64,000 nt of DNA from Candidatus Gracilibacteria bacterium (GCA_041658685.1 JBAZZS010000001.1:372001-436000); one strand, 5' to 3'; counted from the stretch's first letter, positions 32,065 to 41,198 are shown. Notes: a model not told the origin generated them from the sequence alone. A program made the numbers and translations.

Positions 32065-33427
32065 CCCTCTCTTTGCTCTTTCTCCTCTGGACGGTCGCTA
32101 CACCGACAAAACCGAGGAACTTTGCGCTTATTTTTCCGAAGGCGCGCTCATCCGCTACCGCGTGCACGTCGAGGTCGAATGGCTGATTCATTTGTGCAAT
32201 CACGCCAAACTCGAGAGCACCCGCCGCCTCACTCCCGCAGAAGTGAAATTCCTTCGGAATTTGTACGAAAAATTCACAGAAAAAAGCGCCCAACAAGTGA
32301 AAGACATTGAAAAAATCACCAACCACGACGTCAAGGCGGTCGAATATTTTATTAAAGAGCAAATCAAAGACCACTGCCATTCGCTCAAGGACCTTTCGGA
32401 ATTCATTCATTTTGCCTGCACCTCAGAGGACATCACGAATTTGAGCTATGGATTGATTTTGAAGGACGCGGTCACGCAAAGCGTCTTGCCATTGTTAGAT
32501 AAAGTCTTAGATGCCGTGGAGGATTTGGTGAAAAAAGGCGCCAAAATCCCGATGCTCGCGCACACGCACGGCCAACCCGCGAGCCCAACCATAGTAGGAA
32601 AAGAAATGTTGAATGTAAAAATGCGCCTCGAACGCCAAAAACGCTTTTTAAAGAGCCAAGAATTTTTGGGAAAAATCAACGGCGCCGTGGGAAACTGGAA
32701 CGCCCACACCTCGGCTTATCCCGAAATCGATTGGCCCACGGTTTCCGATGCGTTTATCAAGGGACTCGGCCTCACTCCAACCCGATACACCACGCAAATC
32801 GAGCCCCACGACTTCATCGCTGAATTGAGCCACACGCTCATGCGCCTCAACACGATTCTCATCGATTTTGACCGCGATTTATGGCTCTACATTGGAAAAA
32901 ATTACTTCCTCCAAAAAGTGAAAGAAGGGGAGGTCGGATCCTCCACCATGCCACACAAGGTCAACCCCATTGATTTTGAAAACAGTGAAGGAAATCTGGG
33001 TTTATCAAACGCGATTTTCGATCACTTGGCCCTCAAATTGCCAATTTCACGCATGCAACGCGACCTCACGGACAGCACGGTATTGCGAAACCTCGGCGTA
33101 GGCTTCGGTTATCTGGTTTTGGGCTACAAGAGCACGCTCAAAGGATTGTCTAGAGTTTCAATCAACGAACCTAAATTGAGAGAAGAACTGCGTTCCCATT
33201 ATGAAGTCTTGGCCGAACCCATTCAAACCGTAATGCGCCGCTACAAAATCGAAGGCGCGTACGAAAAACTCAAAGAACTCACGCGAGGCAAAGGGTTAAC
33301 CAAGCCCGCATTTGAGTCTTTTGTGAAAAGCCTAAAAATCCCGGCTGCAGCCAAAACCCGTTTGCTCAAACTTACGCCTGAAACGTATGTGGGGCTGGCG
33401 GAAGAATTAACGATGAAGAGGAAATAA
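32057..33427 (+). CDS. purB: Adenylosuccinate lyase
   Basis: A 456-residue member of the fumarase/aspartase family. It cleaves SAICAR and adenylosuccinate, thus serving both the purC and the purA steps. It begins SPLFALSPLDGRYTDKTEEL, as in the Escherichia coli-type enzyme. HTHGQPASPTIVGKEM and the signature GSSTMPHKVNPIDFENSEGNLG are intact, and TSEDITNLSYGL carries the substrate-binding residues. The gene overlaps purE by 8 nt, so the two are co-translated. Confidence 0.96.
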   Translation: MPSPLFALSPLDGRYTDKTEELCAYFSEGALIRYRVHVEVEWLIHLCNHAKLESTRRLTPAEVKFLRNLYEKFTEKSAQQVKDIEKITNHDVKAVEYFIKEQIKDHCHSLKDLSEFIHFACTSEDITNLSYGLILKDAVTQSVLPLLDKVLDAVEDLVKKGAKIPMLAHTHGQPASPTIVGKEMLNVKMRLERQKRFLKSQEFLGKINGAVGNWNAHTSAYPEIDWPTVSDAFIKGLGLTPTRYTTQIEPHDFIAELSHTLMRLNTILIDFDRDLWLYIGKNYFLQKVKEGEVGSSTMPHKVNPIDFENSEGNLGLSNAIFDHLALKLPISRMQRDLTDSTVLRNLGVGFGYLVLGYKSTLKGLSRVSINEPKLREELRSHYEVLAEPIQTVMRRYKIEGAYEKLKELTRGKGLTKPAFESFVKSLKIPAAAKTRLLKLTPETYVGLAEELTMKRK

Positions 33428-33430
33428 CTT

Positions 33431-33458
33431 GTCACCCTGCACGTGCCAAAGGGGTGAC
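33431..33458. repeat. Family A-like hairpin (GTCACCC/GGGTGAC) with a divergent loop
   Basis: The stem matches the copy at 61344, but the loop is TGCACGTGCCAAAG. TTCATG follows the stem in both copies. It starts 3 nt after the purB stop. Confidence 0.55.
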
Positions 33459-33472
33459 TTCATGTGATGGGG

Positions 33473-33501
33473 TTGCGATCTTTTATTAAATATGTTAAAA
33501 T
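33473..33501 (+). promoter_or_regulatory. Candidate promoter for the 33530 gene
   Basis: TTGCGA at 33473-33478, a 17-nt spacer, and TAAAAT at 33496-33501. The expected leader is about 22 nt. Confidence 0.5.
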
Positions 33502-33529
33502 ATCAAGATAAAAATTAAAAACAAAAATC

Positions 33530-34639
33530 ATGAGCAATCCATCAGAATCCTTTGAAAAAAGAGGCAATAACTCTGCAGCTCAAGAATTTATTCGAAGTCA
33601 GGGCGTTGAATTTACAATAGGATTGGATCAACCAGCACAAATATTATTTGCCGGGCCCAAAGAAAACGCAGAAGACGTGGCCTATCGTTTTTACAAGGGA
33701 CAAAAAGGCTATCCACCTGAAACTGCAAGCCGAGCGGCAAAAACTCTTATGTTTAAATTCGGACAAGAAGCGAATTTTAAGCCCGAAGATTTAGAAAGAA
33801 GGGGCAGGGGATTAAATCTTCAATTTAAACCGGGAGCAATTGCCTTAGTTTTAAATCCTCGAGACCCAAGCACTTGGGTGATTGCTCAATTCCCGGAAGA
33901 ACTAAACGCAAAACGAGTCCAAGCCACTCAACGTCGAGGATTGAAAGAAAAATTTGGAGCAAATCCTCGCGAAAAACTTTCTACGGAAATCGCTCGAATC
34001 TCTCATTTCGCACGATTATTGACCGTTGCCAATCGTGCCTCCCTGGAATCTCAATTGGGAATTCCAAGCAACGCGATTGTCACAACCCCCACGTCACTTT
34101 CCTTAGTACGAGAGGGTCCTTACAGTGGATGGCAATTCATCAATCTCAATGTTATGTTCAGAAAAAATGCCGCTCCCGGAAAAGTATACAGTTTAGGATT
34201 AAACCCAAAAACGGGTAGAGTAATCATTCTCGATGAAAACAACAAACAAATCCGTGAAGGACAACTGGCTGAAAATGGGGATCAAATCATCAATATGCCT
34301 AGACTCTTTGAAGTTGTAGCCCAACCCAAAGAGCCGCTCATTGTTCGCGCAAAACGAGAACTTTCCGAATTATTACGAAAAGCTCTCGGAGGAAAATCGT
34401 TTCAAGTTTATGACGCCAGCAATCCCTATTTCAATTTAGGCGCCTATCAAATTCGATTTGAAGGGGGAAAAACACTTTACGTCGCTGCACAACCCAACAA
34501 TTCTTTTGATTCTAAAAAAACGGCTTTTCGTGTCACAGAGGGAACTATGACAGGGAAAGAAATTCTTCCTTGGACCACGGATCCAAATAGAGTAAATCAA
34601 ACAATTCAGATGGAAATCGGTCCAACAAGATTAGTCTAA
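33530..34639 (+). CDS. Hypothetical protein
   Basis: A 369-residue soluble protein with no signal peptide, membrane helix or recognised domain. It looks like a mix of helices and strands: a first part to about residue 130 (SQGVEFTIGLDQPAQILFAG ... LNLQFKPGAIALVLNPRDPSTWVIAQFP) and a second part (about 165-369) with repeated beta-type phrases (GWQFINLNVMFRKNAAPGKVYSLGLNPKTGRVIILDENN; YQIRFEGGKTLYVAAQPNN). It sits alone between purB and the ileS T-box, with its own candidate promoter. The function is unknown. Confidence 0.7.
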   Translation: MSNPSESFEKRGNNSAAQEFIRSQGVEFTIGLDQPAQILFAGPKENAEDVAYRFYKGQKGYPPETASRAAKTLMFKFGQEANFKPEDLERRGRGLNLQFKPGAIALVLNPRDPSTWVIAQFPEELNAKRVQATQRRGLKEKFGANPREKLSTEIARISHFARLLTVANRASLESQLGIPSNAIVTTPTSLSLVREGPYSGWQFINLNVMFRKNAAPGKVYSLGLNPKTGRVIILDENNKQIREGQLAENGDQIINMPRLFEVVAQPKEPLIVRAKRELSELLRKALGGKSFQVYDASNPYFNLGAYQIRFEGGKTLYVAAQPNNSFDSKKTAFRVTEGTMTGKEILPWTTDPNRVNQTIQMEIGPTRLV

Positions 34640-34652
34640 AATTAAAATTCCC

Positions 34653-34681
34653 TTTTCCCCCAGACTCCATTCCCGTATAAT
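34653..34681 (+). promoter_or_regulatory. Candidate promoter for the ileS leader
   Basis: TATAAT at 34676-34681 with a weak -35 (TTTTCC, 34653-34658) at 17 nt. Transcription would start near 34688, just before the T-box structure. Confidence 0.55.
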
Positions 34682-34687
34682 AAATAC

Positions 34688-34864
34688 GTTGTTTTTCGAA
34701 ATGCACCAGAGCTCTGCCATCACAGAGCGAGCAGGAGAAAAAATCCCCGAAAGGGGACGAGACTCTCCCGGCACGGCCCGTCATCGCCGCGAATGAAGCG
34801 CTCGGATCTCCGAGAATCAAGGTGGTACCACCCGCAAGGGTCCTTGGGAAAAGGGCCTTTTTAT
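34688..34864 (+). promoter_or_regulatory. T-box riboswitch leader of ileS, ultrashort Stem I
   Basis: Stem I is a perfect 6-bp hairpin, GCTCTG/CAGAGC (34711-34716, 34723-34728), with the six-base loop CCATCA holding the Ile codon ATC (34719-34721). Hairpin TCCCC-GAAA-GGGGA (34744-34756) lies in the linker. Stem III is CTCGGA-TC-TCCGAG (34801-34814). The antiterminator has CAAGG/CCTTG (34818-34822, 34842-34846), the bulge TGGTACC (34823-34829) that binds the tRNA 3' end, and ACCC/GGGT (34830-34833, 34838-34841). The bulge reads TGGT, matching the A discriminator of tRNA-Ile. Uncharged tRNA-Ile should switch ileS on. Confidence 0.9.
34836..34862 (+). terminator. Intrinsic terminator of the ileS T-box
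   Basis: AAGGGTCCTT (34836-34845) pairs over its full 10 bp with AAGGGCCTTT (34851-34860), including G-T pairs; the loop is GGGAA and a T-run follows (34858-34862). It shares bases with the antiterminator, so the two structures exclude each other. Confidence 0.85.
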
Positions 34865-34880
34865 TTGTTAAAAAAATACC

Positions 34881-37800
34881 ATGTTCAAACCTGTAGACCC
34901 CAAACAAAACTTTCCTCAGCTCGAAGCTGAAACGCTTCGCTATTGGAAATCAAAAAAAACCTTTGAAAAATCCGTGAGCCAACGTCCCGCCAGCAAAGAA
35001 TACATTTTTTACGATGGCCCTCCGTTCGCCACCGGCCTCCCGCATTACGGTCACCTTCTCGCCGGCACCATGAAAGACGTGGTCCCGCGTTACTGGGCCA
35101 TGCGCGGCAAACGCGTGGAACGCCGATTTGGATGGGATTGCCACGGCCTTCCGGTCGAATATGAGGTTGAAAAAGAACTCGGCCTTTCCGGCCGCAAAGA
35201 CATTGAAGACAAATACGGCGTATCTGAATTTTGTGAAAAATGCCGCAGCATCGTACTTCGCTACACCAAAGAATGGGAAGAAACCGTGAACCGCACCGCA
35301 CGCTGGGTCGACTTTAAAAACGATTACAAAACCATGGACCCAACTTTTATGGAGTCCATTTGGTGGGTTTTTGGTGAATTGTGGAAGAAAAAACTCGTGT
35401 ATCAAGGCCACAAAGCCATGCACATCTGTCCGCGTTGCGTGACCCCGCTTTCCAATTTTGAAGTCACGCTTGGGTACAAAGACGTCACCGATCTTTCCGT
35501 GACCGCTAAATTTAAGGTTAAAGAACGAAAAAACACCTACATTTTGGCTTGGACCACCACCCCTTGGACCCTTCCGGGCAACATGGCGCTTGCCGTGGGC
35601 AACACCATCGATTACGGCGTTTTTGAGGAGAAAGAAACCCACAATCAATACATCATGTCCAAGGTTTATTTCAGCAATTTGAAACCCGAGGAAAAAGAAA
35701 AATACGCGCTCAAAGAAACCATAAAAGGCAAATCTTTGGTCGGACTTTCTTACGAACCGCTTTTCGATTTTTATAAAAAAGATGACCGAGAAGGTGCTGA
35801 AAAATGGTGGCACGTGCATCACGCGGATTTTGTGGCCACTGAAGAGGGGACCGGCGTGGTCCACACCGCCGGAGGATTTGGAGAAGATGATATGAAGTTT
35901 TGTGAAAAAGCGGGATTGCCCATCATCGTTCACGTGGGCATGGACGGAAATTTCACAAAAGAAGTGAAACCCTGGGCCGGCAAATTCGTTAAAACCCAAG
36001 AACAAAACATTGCCGCAGACCTCGAGAAACGAGGCCTCCTTTTCAAGCGCGAAAATTATCGCCACTCGTACCCTCATTGCTGGCGCTGTGAAAGCCCATT
36101 GCTCAACTACGCCACGAGCAGTTGGTTTGTAAAAGTTGAGCAAATCAAAAAACAAATGATCTCCGCCAATAAAAAAATCCATTGGGTCCCCGAATATGTG
36201 GGCACCAAACGCTTTGGCGATTGGCTCGAAAACGCTCGCGATTGGTGCGTGTCACGCAATCGTTTCTGGGGCACGCCACTCCCAATCTGGGCTTCTGAGG
36301 ATGGCAAGGATTTCATCTGTATTTCAAGCATCAAAGACCTTGAAAAACGAACCGGAAAAAAGGTCGCGGATCTTCACAAGCACAAAATCGACAAACTCAC
36401 GTTCAAGGAAAAAGGCAAACTCTATCGCCGCATCCCGGACGTGTTCGATTGCTGGTTTGAATCCGGCTCCATGCCCTACGCGCAAAGCCATTATCCGTTC
36501 GAGGGCAAATCCAAATTTGAGAAAAATTTCCCTGCCGAATTCATTGCCGAAGGCCTCGATCAAACCCGCGGGTGGTTTTACACGTTGGTGGTGCTCGGAG
36601 TTGCGTTGTTCGGAAAAGCGCCGTTCAAAAACGTCATCGTAAACGGCCTCATTCTCGCCGAAGACGGCAAAAAAATGAGCAAACGCCTCAAGAATTATCC
36701 GGAACCCGGCATCATTTTAGATAAATACGGCGCTGATGCCTTACGTTTTTACTTGATGAATTCGCCGGCCGTCAAAGCCGAACCCCTTTGCTTCTCTGAA
36801 AAAGGCGTTGAAAACGTGGTCAAAAACGTCATTTTGCCGATCTGGAATGCGTACAGCTTTTTGGTCACGTATTCCAATATTGATAAATGGAAACCCGCGA
36901 AAGGCGCAATCAAAAAGCCTAAAAACAAACTCGATCGCTGGATTCTTTCCGAACTTCACGCGCTCTTAAAAGAAGTCACCGAAGAAATGGATGGCTACAA
37001 TCTCCAAGCCACTCGGCCGTTGTATCAGTTCTCAGACAACCTCACCAATTGGTACATCCGCCGTTCCCGCCGTCGTTTCTGGAAAAACGAGAACGACCAG
37101 GATAAAAAAGAAGGCTACCAAACCTTATACACCGTGCTCGCAACCTTGAGTCAAATCATGGCCCCGGTCATGCCGCTTCTCAGTGAAGCCATGTACCGCA
37201 ATCTCGTGGGAGGGGAGTCGGTTCACCTTACCGACTGGCCCAAATTCCAAGCCGCCATGATCGACAAAAAGCTCAATCAAGAAATCGAGCTCGCGATTCA
37301 AATCGCCAAACTCGGAAATGCGGCCCGCGGTCGTGCCAAGATCAAAAATCGCCAACCCTTGAGTCGTGTTCAAGTTGGGCTCCCGGATCATTTACGCAAA
37401 TTTTTAAAAGACGATCAACTTGAGGTTTTGCGCGAGGAATTGAATGTAAAAAAGATAGAAATCACCGACGATCCCAGCTCCATTGCCAAAGCCGTGGTTC
37501 ACCCCAATCCAAAAATTTTGGGTCCCAAATTCGGAAAAGACGTCCAATTCATCCTCAAAGAAGCCAAAGCCGGCAATTTTGAACTTCTCGAAAACGGCAA
37601 TGTCAAAATCGATTCCTTCGAACTCACGCCTGAAGAATTCAACATGGGCTATGAAAGCAAAGCAGGCATGGATGTGGAAAGCGACCACGGCATCATCGTG
37701 GCGCTCGACACCACCTTCACGCCAAGCCTCAAACGAGAAGGGATTGCTCGTGACCTGATCCGCACCATCCAAGATTTACGAAAAGAAGCGGATTACAAGG

Positions 37801-37991
37801 TGGACGACCGCATTGAAGTGTCGATCGAAGCCGTGGATGAGATCAAAGAAGCGGTGGAAGAATTCAAAAAATACATCTCCACCGAAACCTTGGCCAATAA
37901 TCTTTCCTTAAAACCATTGCCCAAGCCCGATAAAACCAAACTTGTAGAATGGGAAAACGGGAAGACGACAGAGGTAAGAGTCAAACGATAA
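34881..37991 (+). CDS. ileS: Isoleucine--tRNA ligase, eukaryote-like type
   Basis: A 1036-residue class I synthetase. The HIGH motif is in FYDGPPFATGLPHYGHLLAG; the GWDCHGLPVEYEVEKELG and KKMSKRLKNYPEPG (KMSKR, not KMSKS) segments are those of the eukaryotic/archaeal-like bacterial clade that includes mupirocin-resistant enzymes. The editing domain is about 190-400. WFESGSMPYAQ and DQTRGWFYTL are intact. The C-terminal anticodon-binding part is about 700-1036. Resistance to mupirocin is suggested by the clade only. It is controlled by the T-box immediately upstream. A family D element follows it. Confidence 0.95.
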   Translation: MFKPVDPKQNFPQLEAETLRYWKSKKTFEKSVSQRPASKEYIFYDGPPFATGLPHYGHLLAGTMKDVVPRYWAMRGKRVERRFGWDCHGLPVEYEVEKELGLSGRKDIEDKYGVSEFCEKCRSIVLRYTKEWEETVNRTARWVDFKNDYKTMDPTFMESIWWVFGELWKKKLVYQGHKAMHICPRCVTPLSNFEVTLGYKDVTDLSVTAKFKVKERKNTYILAWTTTPWTLPGNMALAVGNTIDYGVFEEKETHNQYIMSKVYFSNLKPEEKEKYALKETIKGKSLVGLSYEPLFDFYKKDDREGAEKWWHVHHADFVATEEGTGVVHTAGGFGEDDMKFCEKAGLPIIVHVGMDGNFTKEVKPWAGKFVKTQEQNIAADLEKRGLLFKRENYRHSYPHCWRCESPLLNYATSSWFVKVEQIKKQMISANKKIHWVPEYVGTKRFGDWLENARDWCVSRNRFWGTPLPIWASEDGKDFICISSIKDLEKRTGKKVADLHKHKIDKLTFKEKGKLYRRIPDVFDCWFESGSMPYAQSHYPFEGKSKFEKNFPAEFIAEGLDQTRGWFYTLVVLGVALFGKAPFKNVIVNGLILAEDGKKMSKRLKNYPEPGIILDKYGADALRFYLMNSPAVKAEPLCFSEKGVENVVKNVILPIWNAYSFLVTYSNIDKWKPAKGAIKKPKNKLDRWILSELHALLKEVTEEMDGYNLQATRPLYQFSDNLTNWYIRRSRRRFWKNENDQDKKEGYQTLYTVLATLSQIMAPVMPLLSEAMYRNLVGGESVHLTDWPKFQAAMIDKKLNQEIELAIQIAKLGNAARGRAKIKNRQPLSRVQVGLPDHLRKFLKDDQLEVLREELNVKKIEITDDPSSIAKAVVHPNPKILGPKFGKDVQFILKEAKAGNFELLENGNVKIDSFELTPEEFNMGYESKAGMDVESDHGIIVALDTTFTPSLKREGIARDLIRTIQDLRKEADYKVDDRIEVSIEAVDEIKEAVEEFKKYISTETLANNLSLKPLPKPDKTKLVEWENGKTTEVRVKR

Positions 37992-38016
37992 AAATAGGGA
38001 AGAGGACCGTGGCATT

Positions 38017-38128
38017 CTTTTGGCCACCGCGATCCGATCGCTCCTGCGGCGATCGTTCGCTATGCCTCGCGCCAATCGTTTCGCTTTGCGAAAACCAAGC
38101 CGATTGGCGCTCCGGAATTGTCCAAAAG
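38017..38128 (+). repeat. 112-nt structured element, family D copy 2
   Basis: Same length as the copy at 30372-30483 (minus), running from CTTTTGG to CCAAAAG. The first hairpin is CGATCG-CTCCTGCGG-CGATCG where copy 1 has CGTTCG/CGAACG. The second hairpin, CGCCAATCG/CGATTGGCG, is unchanged. It lies 26 nt after the ileS stop. Confidence 0.75.
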
Positions 38129-38171
38129 AACACCACAGCCTCTTCTTTTTATGAATACAAGTTTACAAATA

Positions 38172-38304
38172 GGGAAGGTGGGGATGTTTTTGAGAATATT
38201 TCCCATCCAAATTGGGGATCATGATCCCCAATTTGTCGTGAAGCGCGTACATGTTAGCGCGAACGATTTGATGGGCATATTCGAGAAAATATTTCCACCT
38301 TCCC
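38172..38304. repeat. Long branched inverted repeat around a 26-nt perfect palindrome
   Basis: GGGAAGGTGG (38172-38181) and CCACCTTCCC (38295-38304) form the base, and the arms continue with partial pairing. Inside is the perfect palindrome AAATTGGGGATCA-TGATCCCCAATTT (38209-38234) and a small GCGC-closed hairpin (38243-38260). The palindrome centre GGATCATGATCC resembles the loop of family E elements. Positions 37992-38345 hold no supported gene. Confidence 0.7.
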
Positions 38305-38345
38305 AAAAATCTTGTAAAAAAGCTTTTATTCTTTATACTATCCTC

Positions 38346-38729
38346 ATGCAACGCACTCTCAAAAAACTCGGATTTTCCATCGCCTTCAATATGGGCGCCC
38401 TTTACGTGGCCGTCGAACTTTTGGAAGAAGTGAATTACACCGGCGGTTGGCTCTTTTTTGTGGTCGCAGGCGCTATCATCGGATTTCTCAATGTCTTCGT
38501 AAAACCCATCCTCAAATTCCTCTCTTTACCTCTTATTTTCGTAAGCGCCGGATTCTTCTTAATCGTGATCAACGCCCTCATTATATGGTTCACAGACAAA
38601 GCTTTAGAGGTCTTGGACTTTTCTAACATTGACTTTCAGATCCAAGGAGTCTTAAACTTCATCCTCGTAGCCGTCATTTTCGGCCTCGTGAACTGGTTTG
38701 AGCATTGGCTCTTCAAACGTTCCCGTTAA
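38346..38729 (+). CDS. Phage-holin-like (YvlD type) membrane protein
   Basis: About 127 residues from the ATG at 38346. A longer start at 38118 would translate the inverted repeat and is rejected. Four hydrophobic helices: about 8-24 (GFSIAFNMGALYVAVEL), 35-60 (GGWLFFVVAGAIIGFLNVFVKPILKF), 62-85 (LPLIFVSAGFFLIVINALIIWF) and 100-120 (GVLNFILVAVIFGLVNWFEHW). The pattern NVFVKPILKFLSLPL is the hallmark of the family. The role is unclear; it is seldom linked to phage. secG follows after 24 nt. Confidence 0.82.
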   Translation: MQRTLKKLGFSIAFNMGALYVAVELLEEVNYTGGWLFFVVAGAIIGFLNVFVKPILKFLSLPLIFVSAGFFLIVINALIIWFTDKALEVLDFSNIDFQIQGVLNFILVAVIFGLVNWFEHWLFKRSR

Positions 38730-38753
38730 AACTATTTTCTAAAAAATCTTCCC

Positions 38754-38969
38754 ATGATCGAAGTGATCAAAATTCTTCAAATCGCCAGCGCCCTTTTCCT
38801 CTCCTTTCTTATTTTGATTCAATCTCGGGGAAATGGCCTTTCCGCCACCTTTGGAGGAAGCGGAGGTTTTTACGCCACCAAACGCGGAGCTGAAAAAGTC
38901 ATTGCCATGATGACAATCATTACCTTGATTGCCTTCTTGATTTTATCTTTTTTCGCCTCTGTCCTTTAA
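38754..38969 (+). CDS. secG: Preprotein translocase subunit SecG
   Basis: A 71-residue protein with two transmembrane helices (about 4-22 and 48-70) joined by the conserved loop SRGNGLSATFGGSGGFYATKRGAEK. FLILIQSRG...SATFGG is diagnostic of SecG. It joins SecYE in the inner membrane to help protein export. It lies between the holin-like gene and the peptide-binding protein, all on the plus strand with short gaps. Confidence 0.92.
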   Translation: MIEVIKILQIASALFLSFLILIQSRGNGLSATFGGSGGFYATKRGAEKVIAMMTIITLIAFLILSFFASVL

Positions 38970-38979
38970 TCATCACAAC

Positions 38980-40689
38980 GTGCACCCTTTAAACAGGAAG
39001 TCCTCCCGAAAAAAAAGTCGAGAGTTTTCGATAATCAATCGAACTTTTAAATTTTATTCTCGAAAAGAACGCATTGTTTCAATTGTTTTGGCAATCGTGA
39101 TGCTCTTTTCCGGCTGGCAATTGCTGGCAGGGGATTGGGGCCGTAGCATCACCAGCGTCATCACGGGCGGCCACAATTATAATGAAGGCATGGTGGGAGA
39201 AATCATTCGCCTCAACCCGGTATACACGGAATTGAATGAAGTGGATCAAGACATCACGAGTCTTATCTTTGAGGGGCTCACCAAATACGATCCTCAGCAG
39301 AAAAAATTTGTGGAAAACATGGCCACCCACACACTCGATGACACCCAATCCATTTATACGTTTACGTTAAAAGACGGACTGACTTGGCATGACGGTACTC
39401 CGGTCACGGCGGACGATGTCTATTTCACGTATCATGATGTCATCCAAAATCCGGATTTTGAAAACCCGATTTTAAAAGAAAGTTTCTCCGGAGTCACTGT
39501 GGAAAAAATCGATGAAAAAACAATCAAAATGACCTTAAAAGAAGTCAATTCTTTCTTTTTCACGCAACTCACGGTTGGGATCCTTCCCCAACATTTGTTG
39601 GCCGATGTCCCGGTGAGTGAATTGGATAGCAATGATTTCAATCAAAAACCCATTGGAAACGGCCCATATCGAGTCACTGATGCCTACGATCGATCCACGG
39701 ATGGAATCACCGGTATTTCTCTCGAATATTATGAAAATTATTGGAAAAACGATTCTCCCGAGATTACGGAAATCAATTTCACCGCCTATCCCACGTATGA
39801 AGACCTTATTAAAAATCGCGGAAAATTACATGGAATTGCACGGGTTCCCAATTATCGAATCGAAGAAGTGAAACAAGACCGATTCATTCAAAATGCGTAT
39901 GCGCTTCCTCAATATACGGCCTTATTTCTTCAGACCGATGACGAAGAATTGGTGAAAGAAAAAATCCGTATCGGCATTCAAAAATCCATTGATAAAAAAG
40001 CTATTGTGGATGCCATTGGATACGATTATATTGTGGATACCCCCCTCCTAGAGCTCTCCCAAGAAGATTGGATCAATCAACCCAACACCGAAGAAGCGGC
40101 CGGGGCTTTTTTTGAAGCCGGATGGCCATTGGATGAAACAAGAGGCGTTCGCATCAATGAAGACGGAGATCAAATTTTGGCGTTCACATTGGTAAGACGT
40201 TCTTACTCGGATCTTGAACAAGAAAAAGTCGCCAAAACCACCGCCGATATGATTGCCTCACAATTGGAAGCGATAGGCGTAACCGTCACGGTTGAGGCGT
40301 ACGATATCGCCCCTTTTCAAGAAAAAGTAAAGAATCGCGATTACGATTTATTATTGTACGGACAAAATCTGGGTTACAACCTCGACACGTATTCATTCTG
40401 GCACTCCAGTCAAGTTGGAGATGGGTTAAATCTTTCCAATTACGGCAATGCCAAGGCTGATTTTTATATTCAAGCCATTCGCAGCACCTTTGACGATGAA
40501 TCGGAACAAAAAACAGAGTACCTCCGAAAACTCGGAGAAATCATCAACAACGACGTGCCCGCGGTATTTCTTTATCGTCCCACCTATTATTTTTTAGCGG
40601 ACGAACGTTTACAAAATATTTACACCGAAAATCTTCTCTTCCCTCAAGACCGTTTCTCAAATATACTGCAGTGGACCGTTCAACCGTAA
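38980..40689 (+). CDS. Peptide-type (family 5) solute-binding protein, membrane anchored
   Basis: A 569-residue protein starting at a GTG 10 nt after secG. The basic N-terminus is followed by one hydrophobic helix (about 33-49, RIVSIVLAIVMLFSGWQLLAG) without a lipobox Cys, so it is likely held by an uncleaved anchor. The SBP_bac_5 fold is clear: IIRLNPVYTELNEVDQDITSLIFEGLTKYDP, YTFTLKDGLTWHDGTPVTADDVYFTYHDV, and NGPYRVTDAYDR. It should bind oligopeptides or similar ligands outside the cell. No ABC permease or ATPase gene is adjacent. Confidence 0.85.
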   Translation: MHPLNRKSSRKKSREFSIINRTFKFYSRKERIVSIVLAIVMLFSGWQLLAGDWGRSITSVITGGHNYNEGMVGEIIRLNPVYTELNEVDQDITSLIFEGLTKYDPQQKKFVENMATHTLDDTQSIYTFTLKDGLTWHDGTPVTADDVYFTYHDVIQNPDFENPILKESFSGVTVEKIDEKTIKMTLKEVNSFFFTQLTVGILPQHLLADVPVSELDSNDFNQKPIGNGPYRVTDAYDRSTDGITGISLEYYENYWKNDSPEITEINFTAYPTYEDLIKNRGKLHGIARVPNYRIEEVKQDRFIQNAYALPQYTALFLQTDDEELVKEKIRIGIQKSIDKKAIVDAIGYDYIVDTPLLELSQEDWINQPNTEEAAGAFFEAGWPLDETRGVRINEDGDQILAFTLVRRSYSDLEQEKVAKTTADMIASQLEAIGVTVTVEAYDIAPFQEKVKNRDYDLLLYGQNLGYNLDTYSFWHSSQVGDGLNLSNYGNAKADFYIQAIRSTFDDESEQKTEYLRKLGEIINNDVPAVFLYRPTYYFLADERLQNIYTENLLFPQDRFSNILQWTVQP

Positions 40690-40722
40690 GGTAAATTATT
40701 ATTATTTAAAGCTCATTTTTCC

Positions 40723-41172
40723 ATGGAAGTCGTTTTAGTCAAAGATGTTCCCAACTTGGGACGAAAAGGTGAAATCAAATCCGTTAAAAGCGGGTATTAC
40801 ATGAATTTTTTAGCGCCTCGAGGCAAGGCCCTTCGCATTACGCCCAAACTCCAAAAACAATTGGATGAAAAGAAAAAGCAAATGATAAAGCGAAAAGCCG
40901 AAATGCTCGAAAAGATCGAGGAATTCGTGAAAAAAATTGAAAAACTCATTATCACCTTTAAACGAAAAGCCACAGCCAAAGGCAAGCTTTACGCCGGGGT
41001 GACTGAACAACAAATTCAACACGAACTTGAAAAACACCTTAAGATCGAACTCGAAAAAGGGTGTATCAAGGTGGCTGAACCTATCAAAGCGGTAGGGGAA
41101 TTCGACGTCACGGTAGCCCTTACGGAAAGCGCAACTGCTGCGTTTAAAGTGGCGGTGGAGACTGATAAGTAA
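40723..41172 (+). CDS. rplI: Large ribosomal subunit protein bL9
   Basis: A 149-residue protein. The N-terminal signature VVLVKDVPNLGRKGEIKSVKSGYYMNFLAPRGKAL binds 23S rRNA. A long Lys-rich helix (about 43-80, KKKQMIKRKAEMLEKIEEFVKKIEKL) and a C-terminal domain follow (GKLYAGVTEQQIQHEL ... IKAVGEFDVTVAL). Length is as in other bacteria. Some CPR groups lack this protein, so its presence helps narrow the lineage. A family A hairpin lies downstream at 41199. Confidence 0.96.
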   Translation: MEVVLVKDVPNLGRKGEIKSVKSGYYMNFLAPRGKALRITPKLQKQLDEKKKQMIKRKAEMLEKIEEFVKKIEKLIITFKRKATAKGKLYAGVTEQQIQHELEKHLKIELEKGCIKVAEPIKAVGEFDVTVALTESATAAFKVAVETDK

Positions 41173-41198
41173 CATTTGTCACCCTGAGCTGAATGTTA

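Noticed and set aside
38118..38345. Longer N-terminus for the holin-like protein
   Set aside because: It would translate the branched inverted repeat; the four-helix family starts at 38346.
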